From: Parapusillimonas granuli
GTDB taxonomy: Bacteria > Pseudomonadota > Gammaproteobacteria > Burkholderiales > Burkholderiaceae_B
Direction: 5' to 3'
Length of the DNA: 64,000 nt
NCBI RefSeq assembly: GCF_013416525.1
Contig: NZ_JACCEM010000009.1
Coordinates: 186,001-250,000, forward strand
Positions 24,625-33,367 of the stretch are shown here, one piece after another. How positions within the stretch are numbered: the first letter of the stretch is position 1; each line of letters begins with the position of its first letter. The translations under genes and the position numbers were made by a program. The notes below the pieces were generated by a model. It saw only the letters and a list, made by a program, of their open reading frames with translations, searched no databases and had not been told where the DNA came from.

Positions 24625-25875
24625 ATGAATGACGTGGCGGTGATCGACCGTTTTCTCGCTACCTTTGCGCAATACATCGACTCGGGGTTCGGGTTGTTGC
24701 AAGGCGATGTGGCGTTTCTCACCGCTACGCTCATCGTGATCGACATGACACTGGCCGGCCTGTTCTGGGCGATGAATCATGCCAGTGGTCAGGGCGACGA
24801 CGTGATCGCCAAGCTGCTGCGTAAGGTGCTCTACGTTGGCGCGTTTGCCTACATCATCGGCAACTTCAATGTGCTGGCTGGCATTCTGTTCCGCTCTTTC
24901 GCTGGGCTGGGCCTGATCGCTTCAGGCTCGTCAATCACGATGGGCAACTTCTTGCAGCCCGGACGGCTGGCGAAGACTGGTATTGATGCCGCTGCGCCCA
25001 TTCTGGAACAGATTGGCGACATGGCGGGCTTTCCCGAGGTGTTCACCAACATCGACCCTATCGTGGTGATGTTCCTCGCCTGGATGGTGGTGGTGCTGAG
25101 TTTCTTCGTGCTGGCGATTCAGCTTTTCGTGACCTTGATCGAGTTCAAGCTGACCACGCTTGCCGGCTTTGTTCTGGTGCCTTTTGCGCTCTGGAACAAG
25201 ACCTCATTCCTTGCCGAGAAGGTACTGGGCAATGTGGTGTCCTCCGGCGTCAAGGTGCTGGTGCTGGCTGTGATTGTCGGTATTGGTAGCGGCTTGTTTT
25301 CTGAGTTCCAGGTACATCCTGATGAGCCGTCTGTCGACTATGCGCTGGTCATCATGCTGGCCTCGCTCTCTTTGCTGGCGCTGGGGATCTTCGGGCCGGG
25401 CATCGCGACGGGGCTCGTCTCTGGCGGGCCGCAGTTAGGCGCAGGCTCCATGGCCGGTGCCGCCGTGGGTGCGGTTGGAACTGCTGTTGCCATCGGTGCA
25501 GCCGCCACGGGAGTGGGTGGGGCGGTGGCGGCGGGGGCACGCATGGTTCCGGGCGCCGCCCGCATGGCTTCCGGCGCGGCTCGATCCATCGGTTCGAGCG
25601 CGGGCAGCATCCGGTCTGCTTTTCAGACAGGTGCAGCGGCGGGTGGTGGCCTTAAAGGAGCGACGGGGGCAACCCCTGCTTCTGGTGCTGGGGCAGGTGC
25701 GTCCGGTGGAGCGTCCACCGATACAGCCAGCGCCACTGCTCAACCGGCCTGGGCCAAGCGCCTGCACCGCCGACAACAATTGACGCAAGCCGCCACGACC
25801 ACTGCCCACGCGCTGCGCGGGGGAGATGGAGGTGGCGCGGGCCAAGGCCCAAGCCTGCGTGATTCCGATTCATAA
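24625..25875 (+). CDS. trbL: TrbL (VirB6-like) membrane protein
   Basis: A 416-residue polytopic protein with about six membrane helices between residues 30 and 270, including TLIVIDMTLAGLFWAM and VMFLAWMVVVLSFFVLAIQLF. A long Ala/Gly/Ser-rich C-terminal tail follows. It forms the inner-membrane part of the DNA channel. The low-complexity tail is usual in this family. Confidence 0.92.
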   Translation: MNDVAVIDRFLATFAQYIDSGFGLLQGDVAFLTATLIVIDMTLAGLFWAMNHASGQGDDVIAKLLRKVLYVGAFAYIIGNFNVLAGILFRSFAGLGLIASGSSITMGNFLQPGRLAKTGIDAAAPILEQIGDMAGFPEVFTNIDPIVVMFLAWMVVVLSFFVLAIQLFVTLIEFKLTTLAGFVLVPFALWNKTSFLAEKVLGNVVSSGVKVLVLAVIVGIGSGLFSEFQVHPDEPSVDYALVIMLASLSLLALGIFGPGIATGLVSGGPQLGAGSMAGAAVGAVGTAVAIGAAATGVGGAVAAGARMVPGAARMASGAARSIGSSAGSIRSAFQTGAAAGGGLKGATGATPASGAGAGASGGASTDTASATAQPAWAKRLHRRQQLTQAATTTAHALRGGDGGGAGQGPSLRDSDS

Positions 25876-25886
25876 GGGGAACCCTC

Positions 25887-26591
25887 ATGCGTTTCAAACG
25901 ACCGCTGGTGCGTTATGCCGAATCTCCGCAACCCGCCACACCTTACCAATCCGCCGCCCAGGTCTGGGACGATCGTATCGGCTCGGCGCGGGTGCAGGCC
26001 AGGAACTGGCGGCTGATGGCCTTCGGCTGCCTGCTGCTGGCGCTACTCATGGCCGGCGGTCTGGTGTGGCGCTCGATGCAGTCCATTGTCACGCCCTATG
26101 TCGTGGAGGTGGATAACGCCGGCCAGGTGCGGGCCGTTGGGGAGGCGGCTTCGCCGTACCGGCCCAACGATGCACAAACCGCCCACCATATTGCCCGCTT
26201 CATCACGTTGGTGCGCTCGCTCTCCATCGACCCCGTCGTGGTGCGCCAGAACTGGCTGGATGCCTATGACTACACCACGGACAAGGGGGCCGCTGTGCTG
26301 AATGACTACGCACGGGTGAATGATCCCTTTACCCGCATCGGCAAAGAATCTGTGACGGTGCAGATCACGAGTGTCGTGCGGGCGAGCGGCACGTCCTTCA
26401 ACGTGCGCTGGACAGAACGCCGCTACGTCAATGGCGCATCCGCAGGTCTGGAGCGCTGGACGGCCGTGGTGTCCATCGTGCATCAGACGCCGCGCACCGA
26501 AGCGCGTTTGCGCAAAAACCCCCTGGGGCTTTACGTCAATGGTTTGTCGTGGAGCCGTGAACTTGATTCCTCTGAAGGAGCACAGCGATGA
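25887..26591 (+). CDS. trbF: TrbF (VirB8-like) protein
   Basis: A 234-residue bitopic protein with one membrane helix at about 43-62 (LMAFGCLLLALLMAGGLVW). A periplasmic VirB8 domain follows, with RFITLVRSLSIDPVVVRQNW and NVRWTERRY. It is an assembly scaffold of the T4SS core. It overlaps trbG by ATGA. Confidence 0.93.
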   Translation: MRFKRPLVRYAESPQPATPYQSAAQVWDDRIGSARVQARNWRLMAFGCLLLALLMAGGLVWRSMQSIVTPYVVEVDNAGQVRAVGEAASPYRPNDAQTAHHIARFITLVRSLSIDPVVVRQNWLDAYDYTTDKGAAVLNDYARVNDPFTRIGKESVTVQITSVVRASGTSFNVRWTERRYVNGASAGLERWTAVVSIVHQTPRTEARLRKNPLGLYVNGLSWSRELDSSEGAQR

Positions 26592-27580
26592 TGCCGTCTT
26601 TGCGCTTTTACGCTTTTCCGTTGACCCTGATTGCCCTGGCGGGCTGCGCCACACAGGGCAAGCCGCCACCGGCCATCTCCCTCGATGAGCCGGTACTAGC
26701 TGAACTGCTGCCCGAACCGCCCAGTCCGGTCGAAGTGATCGCTGTGCCTGAACCCCTGGCGCTGCCGGCGCAACTGAAACCCTTGCCGGGTACGGATGCG
26801 GGTAAAGCTACGCCCGAACCCGCCGATGAAACCGTGCGGGTGTCTCGTGCCAATGCTGAAGCACGGGTTGCGCCCACTCGTGAAGGTTACGTCAATGCCA
26901 TTCAGGTCTGGCCCTATAGCGACGGCGCGTTATATCAGGTCTATACCGGCGTGGGCCGTGTGACGGTGATTGCGCTGCAGCCGGGTGAGGAACTGGTGAC
27001 GGTCGCCGCCGGCGATACCGTGCGCTGGATTGTCGGGGACACCTCCAGCGGCAGCGGCGCGGACTTGCGTGTGAACGTGCTGGTCAAGCCGATCAGGTCT
27101 GGTTTGAAGACGAACCTCGTCATCACCACCAGCCGCCGCACCTATCTGCTGGAGCTGACTTCCACCGAAAAGACATGGATGGCGTCGGTATCCTGGGAGT
27201 ATCCGAAGGATCAGATGCTGGCCTTGCAGCGCCAGAATCAGGCGGCGCAAGCCGGCGCGCCGGTCGATACCGGGCTGGCGCTGGAACATCTGCGCTTCCG
27301 CTATGCGGTCAGCGGCAGCAACCCGCCTTGGAAGCCGTTGCGCGCTTTTGACGATGGGCAGAAGGTCTATATCCAGTTTCCCGCAGGCATCGCGCAAGGG
27401 GAGTTGCCTCCGCTCTTTGTGATCAGCGTTGAAGGCGACGGCCAACTGGTGAACTACCGCTTCCGCTCGCCGTACTACATCGTGGATCGGCTGTTCGGTG
27501 CGGCCGAACTGCGCCTGGGCGGTGATCGGGGTGACGTGGTGCGCATTGAGCGCACTGATGGTGTGATGCGGAGGGACTGA
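26588..27580 (+). CDS. trbG: TrbG (VirB9-like) lipoprotein
   Basis: A 330-residue outer-membrane-complex protein with a lipoprotein-type signal ending in LIALAGC (Cys about 20) and a proline-rich linker. The CagX/VirB9 domain follows, with VWPYSDGALYQVYTGVGRVT and NLVITTSRRTYLLELTS. The C-terminal lobe has FDDGQKVYIQFP. It carries its own lipid anchor, which may take over the VirB7 role because no separate VirB7/TrbH gene is seen. Confidence 0.93.
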   Translation: MMPSLRFYAFPLTLIALAGCATQGKPPPAISLDEPVLAELLPEPPSPVEVIAVPEPLALPAQLKPLPGTDAGKATPEPADETVRVSRANAEARVAPTREGYVNAIQVWPYSDGALYQVYTGVGRVTVIALQPGEELVTVAAGDTVRWIVGDTSSGSGADLRVNVLVKPIRSGLKTNLVITTSRRTYLLELTSTEKTWMASVSWEYPKDQMLALQRQNQAAQAGAPVDTGLALEHLRFRYAVSGSNPPWKPLRAFDDGQKVYIQFPAGIAQGELPPLFVISVEGDGQLVNYRFRSPYYIVDRLFGAAELRLGGDRGDVVRIERTDGVMRRD

Positions 27581-27582
27581 AC

Positions 27583-28893
27583 ATGAGTGAGGAACGCGCA
27601 CCTGATCCCGCCCCGCCACAAGCGGTCGATAAAGTGGCCCCCGAAACTGTGGCGCTGCGCGCCCAGCCCCGGCCTGTAACGCGATTGAACCGGCGCACCT
27701 TGGCCTTGCTGGTGGGCGGGCTGTCGGTGGCGGTGCTGGGCGCTACGATCTGGTCGCTGCAACCCCAGCGGCGAGGTGCAGGTACACAGACTGAGCTTTA
27801 CAACGTGGACAGGGTGTCAAAATCGGAAGGGCTTGATGCCTTGCCAGCGGATTATTCGATGCTGCTGACACCAGAAGTGCCACCCGATGTGCCGGAACTT
27901 GGCCCGCCGCTGCCCGGCGACTTGGGGCCGGCCATCGTGAATAGCCAGCAACCAGTGGTCGCCAACTACGCGCCGCCGGGCGTTGACGCCGAAGCTGCTG
28001 AACGGGAAGCGCAGCGTAAGGAAGCCGAAGCGGCGGCTGCTTCGTCGGTGTTCTTCCGAACCGGACAGGGGCAGTCTGGACAACCTGCGGCGCCGACTAC
28101 GCAGGCGATGCCTGTGACTCCTGGGATGGACAACACGTTGGCAGCCTTTGACCCCCTGGCCGCAGGCCCAGCTTCTACGGCAGCACAGCCGACCGACCCC
28201 ATTGCAGCACAGAACCGGCAAGACCAGAAAGAGGCATTCCTGCAATCCGGCTCTGCGGAAATCCGTAATTCCGGGAACCTGCAAATGCCTGCCTCGCCAT
28301 ATCAGGTCATGGCCGGTACGGTGATCGCAGCCGCCTTAGTGACAGGCATCAAGTCCGATCTTCCGGGCGATGTCATCGGCACTGTGACAGAACCCGTCTA
28401 TGACTCCGCGACCGGCAAGTATCTGTTGATTCCGCAAGGCTCGCGCATCCTGGGCCGCTACAACAGCCAGGTCAGCTACGGCCAAAGCCGGGTACAGGTC
28501 GTGTGGCATCGGGTCATCCTGCCTGACACGTCCTCGCTCACACTGGATAACCTGATCGGCACTGACCCAGCGGGCTACGCCGGCCTGGAAGACGACGTGG
28601 ACTGGCACTGGGGTCGCATCGTTGGCGGTGCGGTACTGACAACGCTGCTTGGCGTTGGTGCGGAGCTGGCTGCGCCGGAAAATCGCCAGGACGGCGACCG
28701 CATCATCATCGCCGGACGCGACAGCGCCCAGGACAGCATCAATCAGGTCGGCCAGGAAATGACCCGACGCAACATGAACATCCAGCCCACCTTGACCAGC
28801 CGCCCAGGTTTGCCGGTGCGGATCATCGTCAACCATGATCTGATGCTGCGGCCCTACCAGCCATTGTTCTTCAACAAGGGAGCGTCACAATGA
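27583..28893 (+). CDS. trbI: TrbI (VirB10-like) protein
   Basis: A 436-residue envelope-spanning protein with a membrane helix at about 43-62 and a proline/alanine-rich periplasmic stretch. The C-terminal TrbI domain contains GTVIAAALVTGIKSDLPGDV, LLIPQGSRILGRYNS and NLIGTDPAGYAGLEDDVDWHWG. It bridges the inner and outer membranes and senses ATPase energy states. It starts two bases after trbG and overlaps the DUF2274 gene by ATGA. Confidence 0.94.
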   Translation: MSEERAPDPAPPQAVDKVAPETVALRAQPRPVTRLNRRTLALLVGGLSVAVLGATIWSLQPQRRGAGTQTELYNVDRVSKSEGLDALPADYSMLLTPEVPPDVPELGPPLPGDLGPAIVNSQQPVVANYAPPGVDAEAAEREAQRKEAEAAAASSVFFRTGQGQSGQPAAPTTQAMPVTPGMDNTLAAFDPLAAGPASTAAQPTDPIAAQNRQDQKEAFLQSGSAEIRNSGNLQMPASPYQVMAGTVIAAALVTGIKSDLPGDVIGTVTEPVYDSATGKYLLIPQGSRILGRYNSQVSYGQSRVQVVWHRVILPDTSSLTLDNLIGTDPAGYAGLEDDVDWHWGRIVGGAVLTTLLGVGAELAAPENRQDGDRIIIAGRDSAQDSINQVGQEMTRRNMNIQPTLTSRPGLPVRIIVNHDLMLRPYQPLFFNKGASQ

Positions 28894-29108
28894 CCACCAC
28901 CAGAAAACTACGGCTTGGGCCACTGCCCAAGACCGAAACCGTCAAGCTGACCTTTGCCTGCCCGGCCAGCCTGAAAGCGGAGCTGGAGCGCTACGCCGCG
29001 CAGTATGCGCAGACGTATGGGGAAGCTGTCGATGTTGTGACGCTGATCCCGCACATGCTGGAGAAGTTCATGGCGGGGGATCGAGGGTTCAGAAGGACCG
29101 TTGAGTAG
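28890..29108 (+). CDS. DUF2274 family protein
   Basis: A 72-residue protein with TRKLRLGPLPKTETVKLTF and a helix pair (SLKAELERYAAQYAQTYG), an RHH-like pattern typical of DUF2274. It closes the trb operon, overlapping trbI by ATGA, as in other Tn4371-family ICEs. A DNA-binding regulatory role is plausible but unproved. Confidence 0.82.
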   Translation: MTTTRKLRLGPLPKTETVKLTFACPASLKAELERYAAQYAQTYGEAVDVVTLIPHMLEKFMAGDRGFRRTVE

Positions 29109-29116
29109 TTTAGCCA

Positions 29117-29530
29117 TCACACTCTAGCAGTTCCACCTATCGTCGCTCGACGCCATGCTAAGACCGCGATGGCAGTCCAGACAAGTGTGCGTACCGTCAT
29201 GGCGATTGCCGTACGTTGCTCCCAGGCTCCCCCTAGAAATATGTGCACTGCGAAAGCCAGGAAGACAAACGCAGTTGCAACAGCGATAGCGATTGCTATC
29301 CAGCAAGCCCAACGCTGGCCTATCAATAATCCGATACCAGCAACGATATAGATGAATCCGGCTAGAAAATTGAACCAAAGCACGAATGGTACATAGTGTC
29401 CGGCCGCTTGGCGCGCTTCGCCATCAAAAAACAGCACTGAACCACCTTCCCGAAGCGTCAGCAATCCGAAGCCGATGGCGAATAGGGCGAGTAGCCAATT
29501 CCATACGTTCCGTCGTGGGTGAGTGGTCAT
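29117..29530 (-). CDS. Four-helix integral membrane protein of unknown function
   Basis: A 137-residue protein with four predicted membrane helices (NWLLALFAIGFGLLTL, LWFNFLAGFIYIVAGIGLLIG, WIAIAIAVATAFVFLAFAVHIF, and TLVWTAIAVLAW). No family is recognised. It is transcribed away from phaC, sharing the intergenic region that holds the second TetR-operator-like sequence. The start at 29530 has GAGGG about ten bases upstream. A longer frame from 29668 would cover the operator and is less likely. Confidence 0.6.
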   Translation of the reverse strand: MTTHPRRNVWNWLLALFAIGFGLLTLREGGSVLFFDGEARQAAGHYVPFVLWFNFLAGFIYIVAGIGLLIGQRWACWIAIAIAVATAFVFLAFAVHIFLGGAWEQRTAIAMTVRTLVWTAIAVLAWRRATIGGTARV

Positions 29531-29636
29531 GATCAGAGCCCTCTGTGCTGTTGAGTAAAGGAAATTCCCAAGCTTTTGGATCGCATCAAACACGACGGAT
29601 TCTCGTCCAAAAGCTTGCAACTTTGACTGCAAGTAG

Positions 29637-29667
29637 TAAGATAGTAGTAGATTACTTACTTTTTTCA
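29637..29667. promoter_or_regulatory. Predicted TetR operator upstream of phaC (copy of the tetR operator)
   Basis: Bases 29637-29661 match the minus-strand reading of 15652-15676 at 23 of 25 positions; the two differing bases are adjacent in the centre. The flanking TTGAAA (read on the minus strand, ending at 29667) is also kept, with a 3-base insertion. The motif ends 16 bases before the phaC start, against 15 before the tetR start. A TTGACT at 29623-29628 is a possible -35 element for phaC. Confidence 0.62.
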
Positions 29668-29677
29668 AAGGTTAAAA

Positions 29678-31435
29678 ATGAGCGCAGTCGCTACGCCTCC
29701 AAATTCCGCGCCGTCACCGTCGGAGTTCAGCCCCCCTGATGCCCTGGATACGCTTGTGAATGCGTGGCGTGCACGTGTCACTGGCGGCCTGTCGCCAGCG
29801 GCGGGTTTGCTGGCGTGGTATGACTGGGCGCTGCACCTAGCCCTTTCATCAGGTAAGCAGCGTACTCTGATCGAAAAAGGATGGGACAAGCAGCAGCGTT
29901 TTGCCCGTTACATATTGCAAGTGGCAAGCTCTCGCGACTGCCCGACTTGCGTCGAACAGTTAGAACATGACCGGCGCTTCACTGCTTCAGCCTGGCAACA
30001 GTGGCCTTTCAATGTCATTCATCAGGGTTTTTTGCTGCAACAAGAATGGTGGGACAACGCCACTACGGGCGTGCGTGGCGTATCACGCCACCACGAGAGA
30101 ATGGTTACTTTTGCAGGGCGCCAATGGCTCGACATGTGGTCGCCGGCTAATTTCATCTGGACAAATCCCGAGGTGCTGGACGCTATGGCAGCAAGTGGCG
30201 GTGCCAGTCTGTGGCGCGGTGCCATGAACTTTCTCGAAGATGCCCGGCGCGTTGTTCTTGACGAGCGTCCGGCGGGAATTGAAGGGTTTGAAGTCGGCAA
30301 GGACGTGGCGGTCACGCCAGGGAAGGTGGTGTTTCGCAATCGTTTGATTGAACTGATTCAGTACACACCTGCTACGCCAGATGTTCATGCAGAGCCCATA
30401 CTGATCGTGCCCTCCTGGATCATGAAGTACTACATTCTGGATTTGTCGCCTCACAATTCCATGGTGAAATATTTGGTTGGCCAAGGTCACACGGTATTCA
30501 TTATTTCCTGGAAGAATCCGACCGAGGTGGATCGCGACCTGGGCATGGAGGATTACCGGCGGCTTGGCGTCATGGATGCGCTGGACACGGTTACAACCAT
30601 TGTGCCAGGACATAAAGTTCAGGCGGTGGGCTATTGCTTGGGTGGCACGTTGTTGACGATCGCTGCTGCTGCCATGGCGCGTGATCACGATGATCGTCTG
30701 CACAGCTTGACACTATTAGCGTCAGAAACCGACTTTCGTGAGTCAGGCGAAATTTCCTTATTTATTGACGAAAGCCAACTGGCATGGCTGGAAGCCGGGA
30801 TGTGGGAAAAAGGCTATCTGGAAGGCCGGCAAATGGCAGGTGCATTCCAGATGCTTAACTCGCAAGATTTGATCTGGTCACGTCGCGTACGTGAATATCT
30901 GCTGGGCGAACGACAGACATTCAATGACTTGATGGCTTGGAATGCTGATGTGACGCGCATGCCGTATCGCATGCACAGCGAGTATCTGCGAAGCCTGTAT
31001 CTAAACAACGATCTGGCCGAAGGACGCTATCGCGTGGGTGAAAAACCGGTGGCAATCGCCGATATCAAAGTGCCCATGTTCATTGTCGGAACAGTGCGTG
31101 ATCACGTCGCGCCCTGGCCATCCGTGTACAAGATGCATCTGCTCAGTGATGTGGAACTGACTTTTGTACTGACTAGCGGAGGGCATAACGCCGGGGTGGT
31201 GAGCCAGCCGGGCCATCCAAGACGCAGTTTCCAGATTGCCACCCGAAATGCCGATGATCGTTATGTTGATCCGCACAAGTGGCGAGCCGAAACCCCGCTG
31301 AACGAAGGATCCTGGTGGCCTTCCTGGCAGCAATGGTTGGCGCAGCGCTCAACCGGGCGCATGGCGCCACCCGCCATGGACGGAAAGCATGCTCCGCTTG
31401 ACGATGCCCCTGGAACCTATGTGGTAATGCCTTAA
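29678..31435 (+). CDS. phaC: Class I poly(3-hydroxyalkanoate) synthase
   Basis: A 585-residue PHA synthase. The lipase-like box GYCLGG places the catalytic cysteine at residue 320, with Asp near 475 (VRDHVAPW) and His near 503 (GGHNAG). These spacings closely follow C319/D480/H508 of the Cupriavidus necator class I enzyme. It polymerises (R)-3-hydroxybutyryl-CoA into PHB granules in the cytoplasm. It heads an operon with a phasin gene and phaB, so the ICE carries synthase, granule protein and precursor reductase but no beta-ketothiolase. Lower GC than the chromosome marks it as cargo. Confidence 0.93.
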   Translation: MSAVATPPNSAPSPSEFSPPDALDTLVNAWRARVTGGLSPAAGLLAWYDWALHLALSSGKQRTLIEKGWDKQQRFARYILQVASSRDCPTCVEQLEHDRRFTASAWQQWPFNVIHQGFLLQQEWWDNATTGVRGVSRHHERMVTFAGRQWLDMWSPANFIWTNPEVLDAMAASGGASLWRGAMNFLEDARRVVLDERPAGIEGFEVGKDVAVTPGKVVFRNRLIELIQYTPATPDVHAEPILIVPSWIMKYYILDLSPHNSMVKYLVGQGHTVFIISWKNPTEVDRDLGMEDYRRLGVMDALDTVTTIVPGHKVQAVGYCLGGTLLTIAAAAMARDHDDRLHSLTLLASETDFRESGEISLFIDESQLAWLEAGMWEKGYLEGRQMAGAFQMLNSQDLIWSRRVREYLLGERQTFNDLMAWNADVTRMPYRMHSEYLRSLYLNNDLAEGRYRVGEKPVAIADIKVPMFIVGTVRDHVAPWPSVYKMHLLSDVELTFVLTSGGHNAGVVSQPGHPRRSFQIATRNADDRYVDPHKWRAETPLNEGSWWPSWQQWLAQRSTGRMAPPAMDGKHAPLDDAPGTYVVMP

Positions 31436-31557
31436 CACAACGAACTGAGGCTGCAACCAGATCAGTCCATTTCATTAGGGGCATTCTCAAGGATGTCTCA
31501 CAACCGCTCCAAAGGAACTCACTCCAAAAAGGAGCACCACGATTGAGGACCATTCCG

Positions 31558-32013
31558 ATGAACAATGAACTGCCCATTCATCTCTGTAAGGCCAATGCCG
31601 AACTGCAGTTGCAGATCTTGCGTTTGTTTCAGCAGTCAAGCGAGCAGTGGTTCGAAGCCATGCAACAGCGTCACGCCAATAGCGTTCGGGAAACTGCTTC
31701 GCGGATTCAGGGGCTTCAGCAAGCGACCGATTGGCAGATGCTCGCGAGTTTGCCACCCGCAGCGTTCTGGCGTCTGACTGAAGGCCGCGTAGGCGATGCA
31801 CAAGCATTTGGCCAAGCTATCACCCGTAGCCAGGCGGCCCTTTCTGATGGTTTGCGGCAAGCCTTCGTCGCGTGGCAGGAAGCCGTTTCCAGCGCTATCG
31901 GTAGCGGTAACGACGCTGCCGATTTTAACCAATTTTTCATGCGCTCGATGCAGCCCTGGGCGACGCCGAGCTCCGCGCCCCAAGGCAAGGCAAAGAAACA
32001 AGGACAGGAATGA
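31558..32013 (+). CDS. Phasin family protein (PHA granule-associated)
   Basis: A 151-residue, mostly helical, amphipathic protein with repeated Gln/Ala-rich helices (LQLQILRLFQQSSEQWFEAM, NSVRETASRIQGLQQATDW). A short basic tail ends in QGKAKKQGQE. This fits phasins, which coat PHB granules. The position between phaC and phaB, overlapping phaB by ATGA, supports the call. The 122-bp gap after phaC shows no gene. The start is the ATG at 31558, 15 bases after a TTG that extends the frame. Confidence 0.8.
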   Translation: MNNELPIHLCKANAELQLQILRLFQQSSEQWFEAMQQRHANSVRETASRIQGLQQATDWQMLASLPPAAFWRLTEGRVGDAQAFGQAITRSQAALSDGLRQAFVAWQEAVSSAIGSGNDAADFNQFFMRSMQPWATPSSAPQGKAKKQGQE

Positions 32014-32756
32014 ATACTAAACAACGAATAGCGCTGGTGACTGGCGGCAATCGCGGTCTGGGCGCAGCCATTGCACGTGCCCTGCACGATGCCGGCCACC
32101 AAGTGAGTATTACACATACTCCTGGCAACACCACGGTTGGTCAATGGCAGCAAGAGCAAACGGCTCAGGGTTACACATTTACTGCCTATGGTGTGGATGT
32201 GTCCGATTACGAGTCCACGCAGCAACTCGCCCGGCGCATCCATGACGACGGTCATCAGGTTGATATTCTGGTGAACAACGCGGGGATTACGCGTGATGTG
32301 ACCTTACGAAAGATGGACAAAATCGCCTGGGACGCCGTGCTGCGCACCAATCTGGATTCCATGTTCAACATTACCAAACCGTTCATCGAATCGATGACGG
32401 AGCGCGGCTGGGGCCGCATCGTCAACATCTCGTCGATCAACGGCAGCAAGGGTCAGTTCGGTCAGACAAATTATTCGGCTGCCAAGGCGGGGGTGCATGG
32501 CTTTACGAAAGCCCTCGCTCAGGAAGTGGCGCGCAAGGGGGTGACCGTCAACACCGTTTCGCCAGGTTATCTGGCTACCGAGATGGTAATGGCGGTGCGA
32601 GAAGATGTGCGTCAGAAAATCATTGACGGGATTCCCGTTGGTCGCCTTGGACAACCCAGTGAAATTGCCGCACTTGTTGCGTTCATCGTCAGTGACGCTG
32701 CGGCTTTCATGACTGGCAGCAACGTGGCGATGAATGGGGGTCAGCATATGTATTGA
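32010..32756 (+). CDS. phaB: Acetoacetyl-CoA reductase
   Basis: A 248-residue short-chain dehydrogenase with the nucleotide motif TGGNRGLG at 11-18, LVNNAGITRD, the catalytic Tyr155/Lys159 pair (YSAAK) and the PhaB-typical C-terminus AAFMTGSNVAMNGGQHMY. It reduces acetoacetyl-CoA to (R)-3-hydroxybutyryl-CoA with NADPH, the substrate of PhaC. FabG is the closest alternative, but the PHA context and the terminal motif favour PhaB. Confidence 0.9.
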   Translation: MNTKQRIALVTGGNRGLGAAIARALHDAGHQVSITHTPGNTTVGQWQQEQTAQGYTFTAYGVDVSDYESTQQLARRIHDDGHQVDILVNNAGITRDVTLRKMDKIAWDAVLRTNLDSMFNITKPFIESMTERGWGRIVNISSINGSKGQFGQTNYSAAKAGVHGFTKALAQEVARKGVTVNTVSPGYLATEMVMAVREDVRQKIIDGIPVGRLGQPSEIAALVAFIVSDAAAFMTGSNVAMNGGQHMY

Positions 32757-32838
32757 GACAGAGAGATTGCTTGGTTCGAAGGCAAAGCATCTTGACACTG
32801 CATTCCACAGCTCTTTTCTCTGTTCGAGGACGAACTTA

Positions 32839-33303
32839 ATGTATTCACGGATTTTAGTGCCGCTTGATGGCAGTCCCACTTCCATTTTGGCTCTTGAGTA
32901 TGCGGCGAACTTGGCTCGGATGAGTGAAGGCACTGTGATCTTGATGCATATTATCGAGCCCACTCGCCATAAAACCGATTTCGTGCGCCCGCGCGTTTAT
33001 TTGGAGGATGTTCGTCCCCGCCTCCTTGCAGGGGGACAGGCCTTGCTGGACGAAGCCGAAAAGCGGTTAGGCCAAGACGGAACGATAACTGAAAGGGTGT
33101 TGTTAGAGTCCACGATAGAGCGAATATCAGAGCAAATTGTCCGTCAAGTTGAGGAGAGTGGTTGTGACCTGATTATCATGGGCACCCATGGACGCCGCGG
33201 AGTGGATCGACTGCTTCTGGGCAGTGATGCGGAACAGGTAGTGCGCATTGCGCCAGTTCCCGTTATGTTGGTGCGTCAGCCTCACCAGAACGGAAGTAAT
33301 TAA
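32839..33303 (+). CDS. Universal stress protein (UspA family)
   Basis: A 154-residue USP domain protein. It starts YSRILVPLDGSPTSILALEYA and carries the ATP-binding GTHGRRGVDRLLLGSDAEQV motif near the C-terminus, so it is an ATP-binding type. Such proteins respond to starvation or low oxygen. It lies 82 bp behind phaB on the same strand. The start at 32839 matches the family N-terminus; the upstream in-frame extension does not. Confidence 0.88.
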   Translation: MYSRILVPLDGSPTSILALEYAANLARMSEGTVILMHIIEPTRHKTDFVRPRVYLEDVRPRLLAGGQALLDEAEKRLGQDGTITERVLLESTIERISEQIVRQVEESGCDLIIMGTHGRRGVDRLLLGSDAEQVVRIAPVPVMLVRQPHQNGSN

Positions 33304-33367
33304 CCAAAAAATCTGTGAGCTCTTACGTACCGGGCTTCACTACTTTGGCTTATATGAGGGGGAAAGC

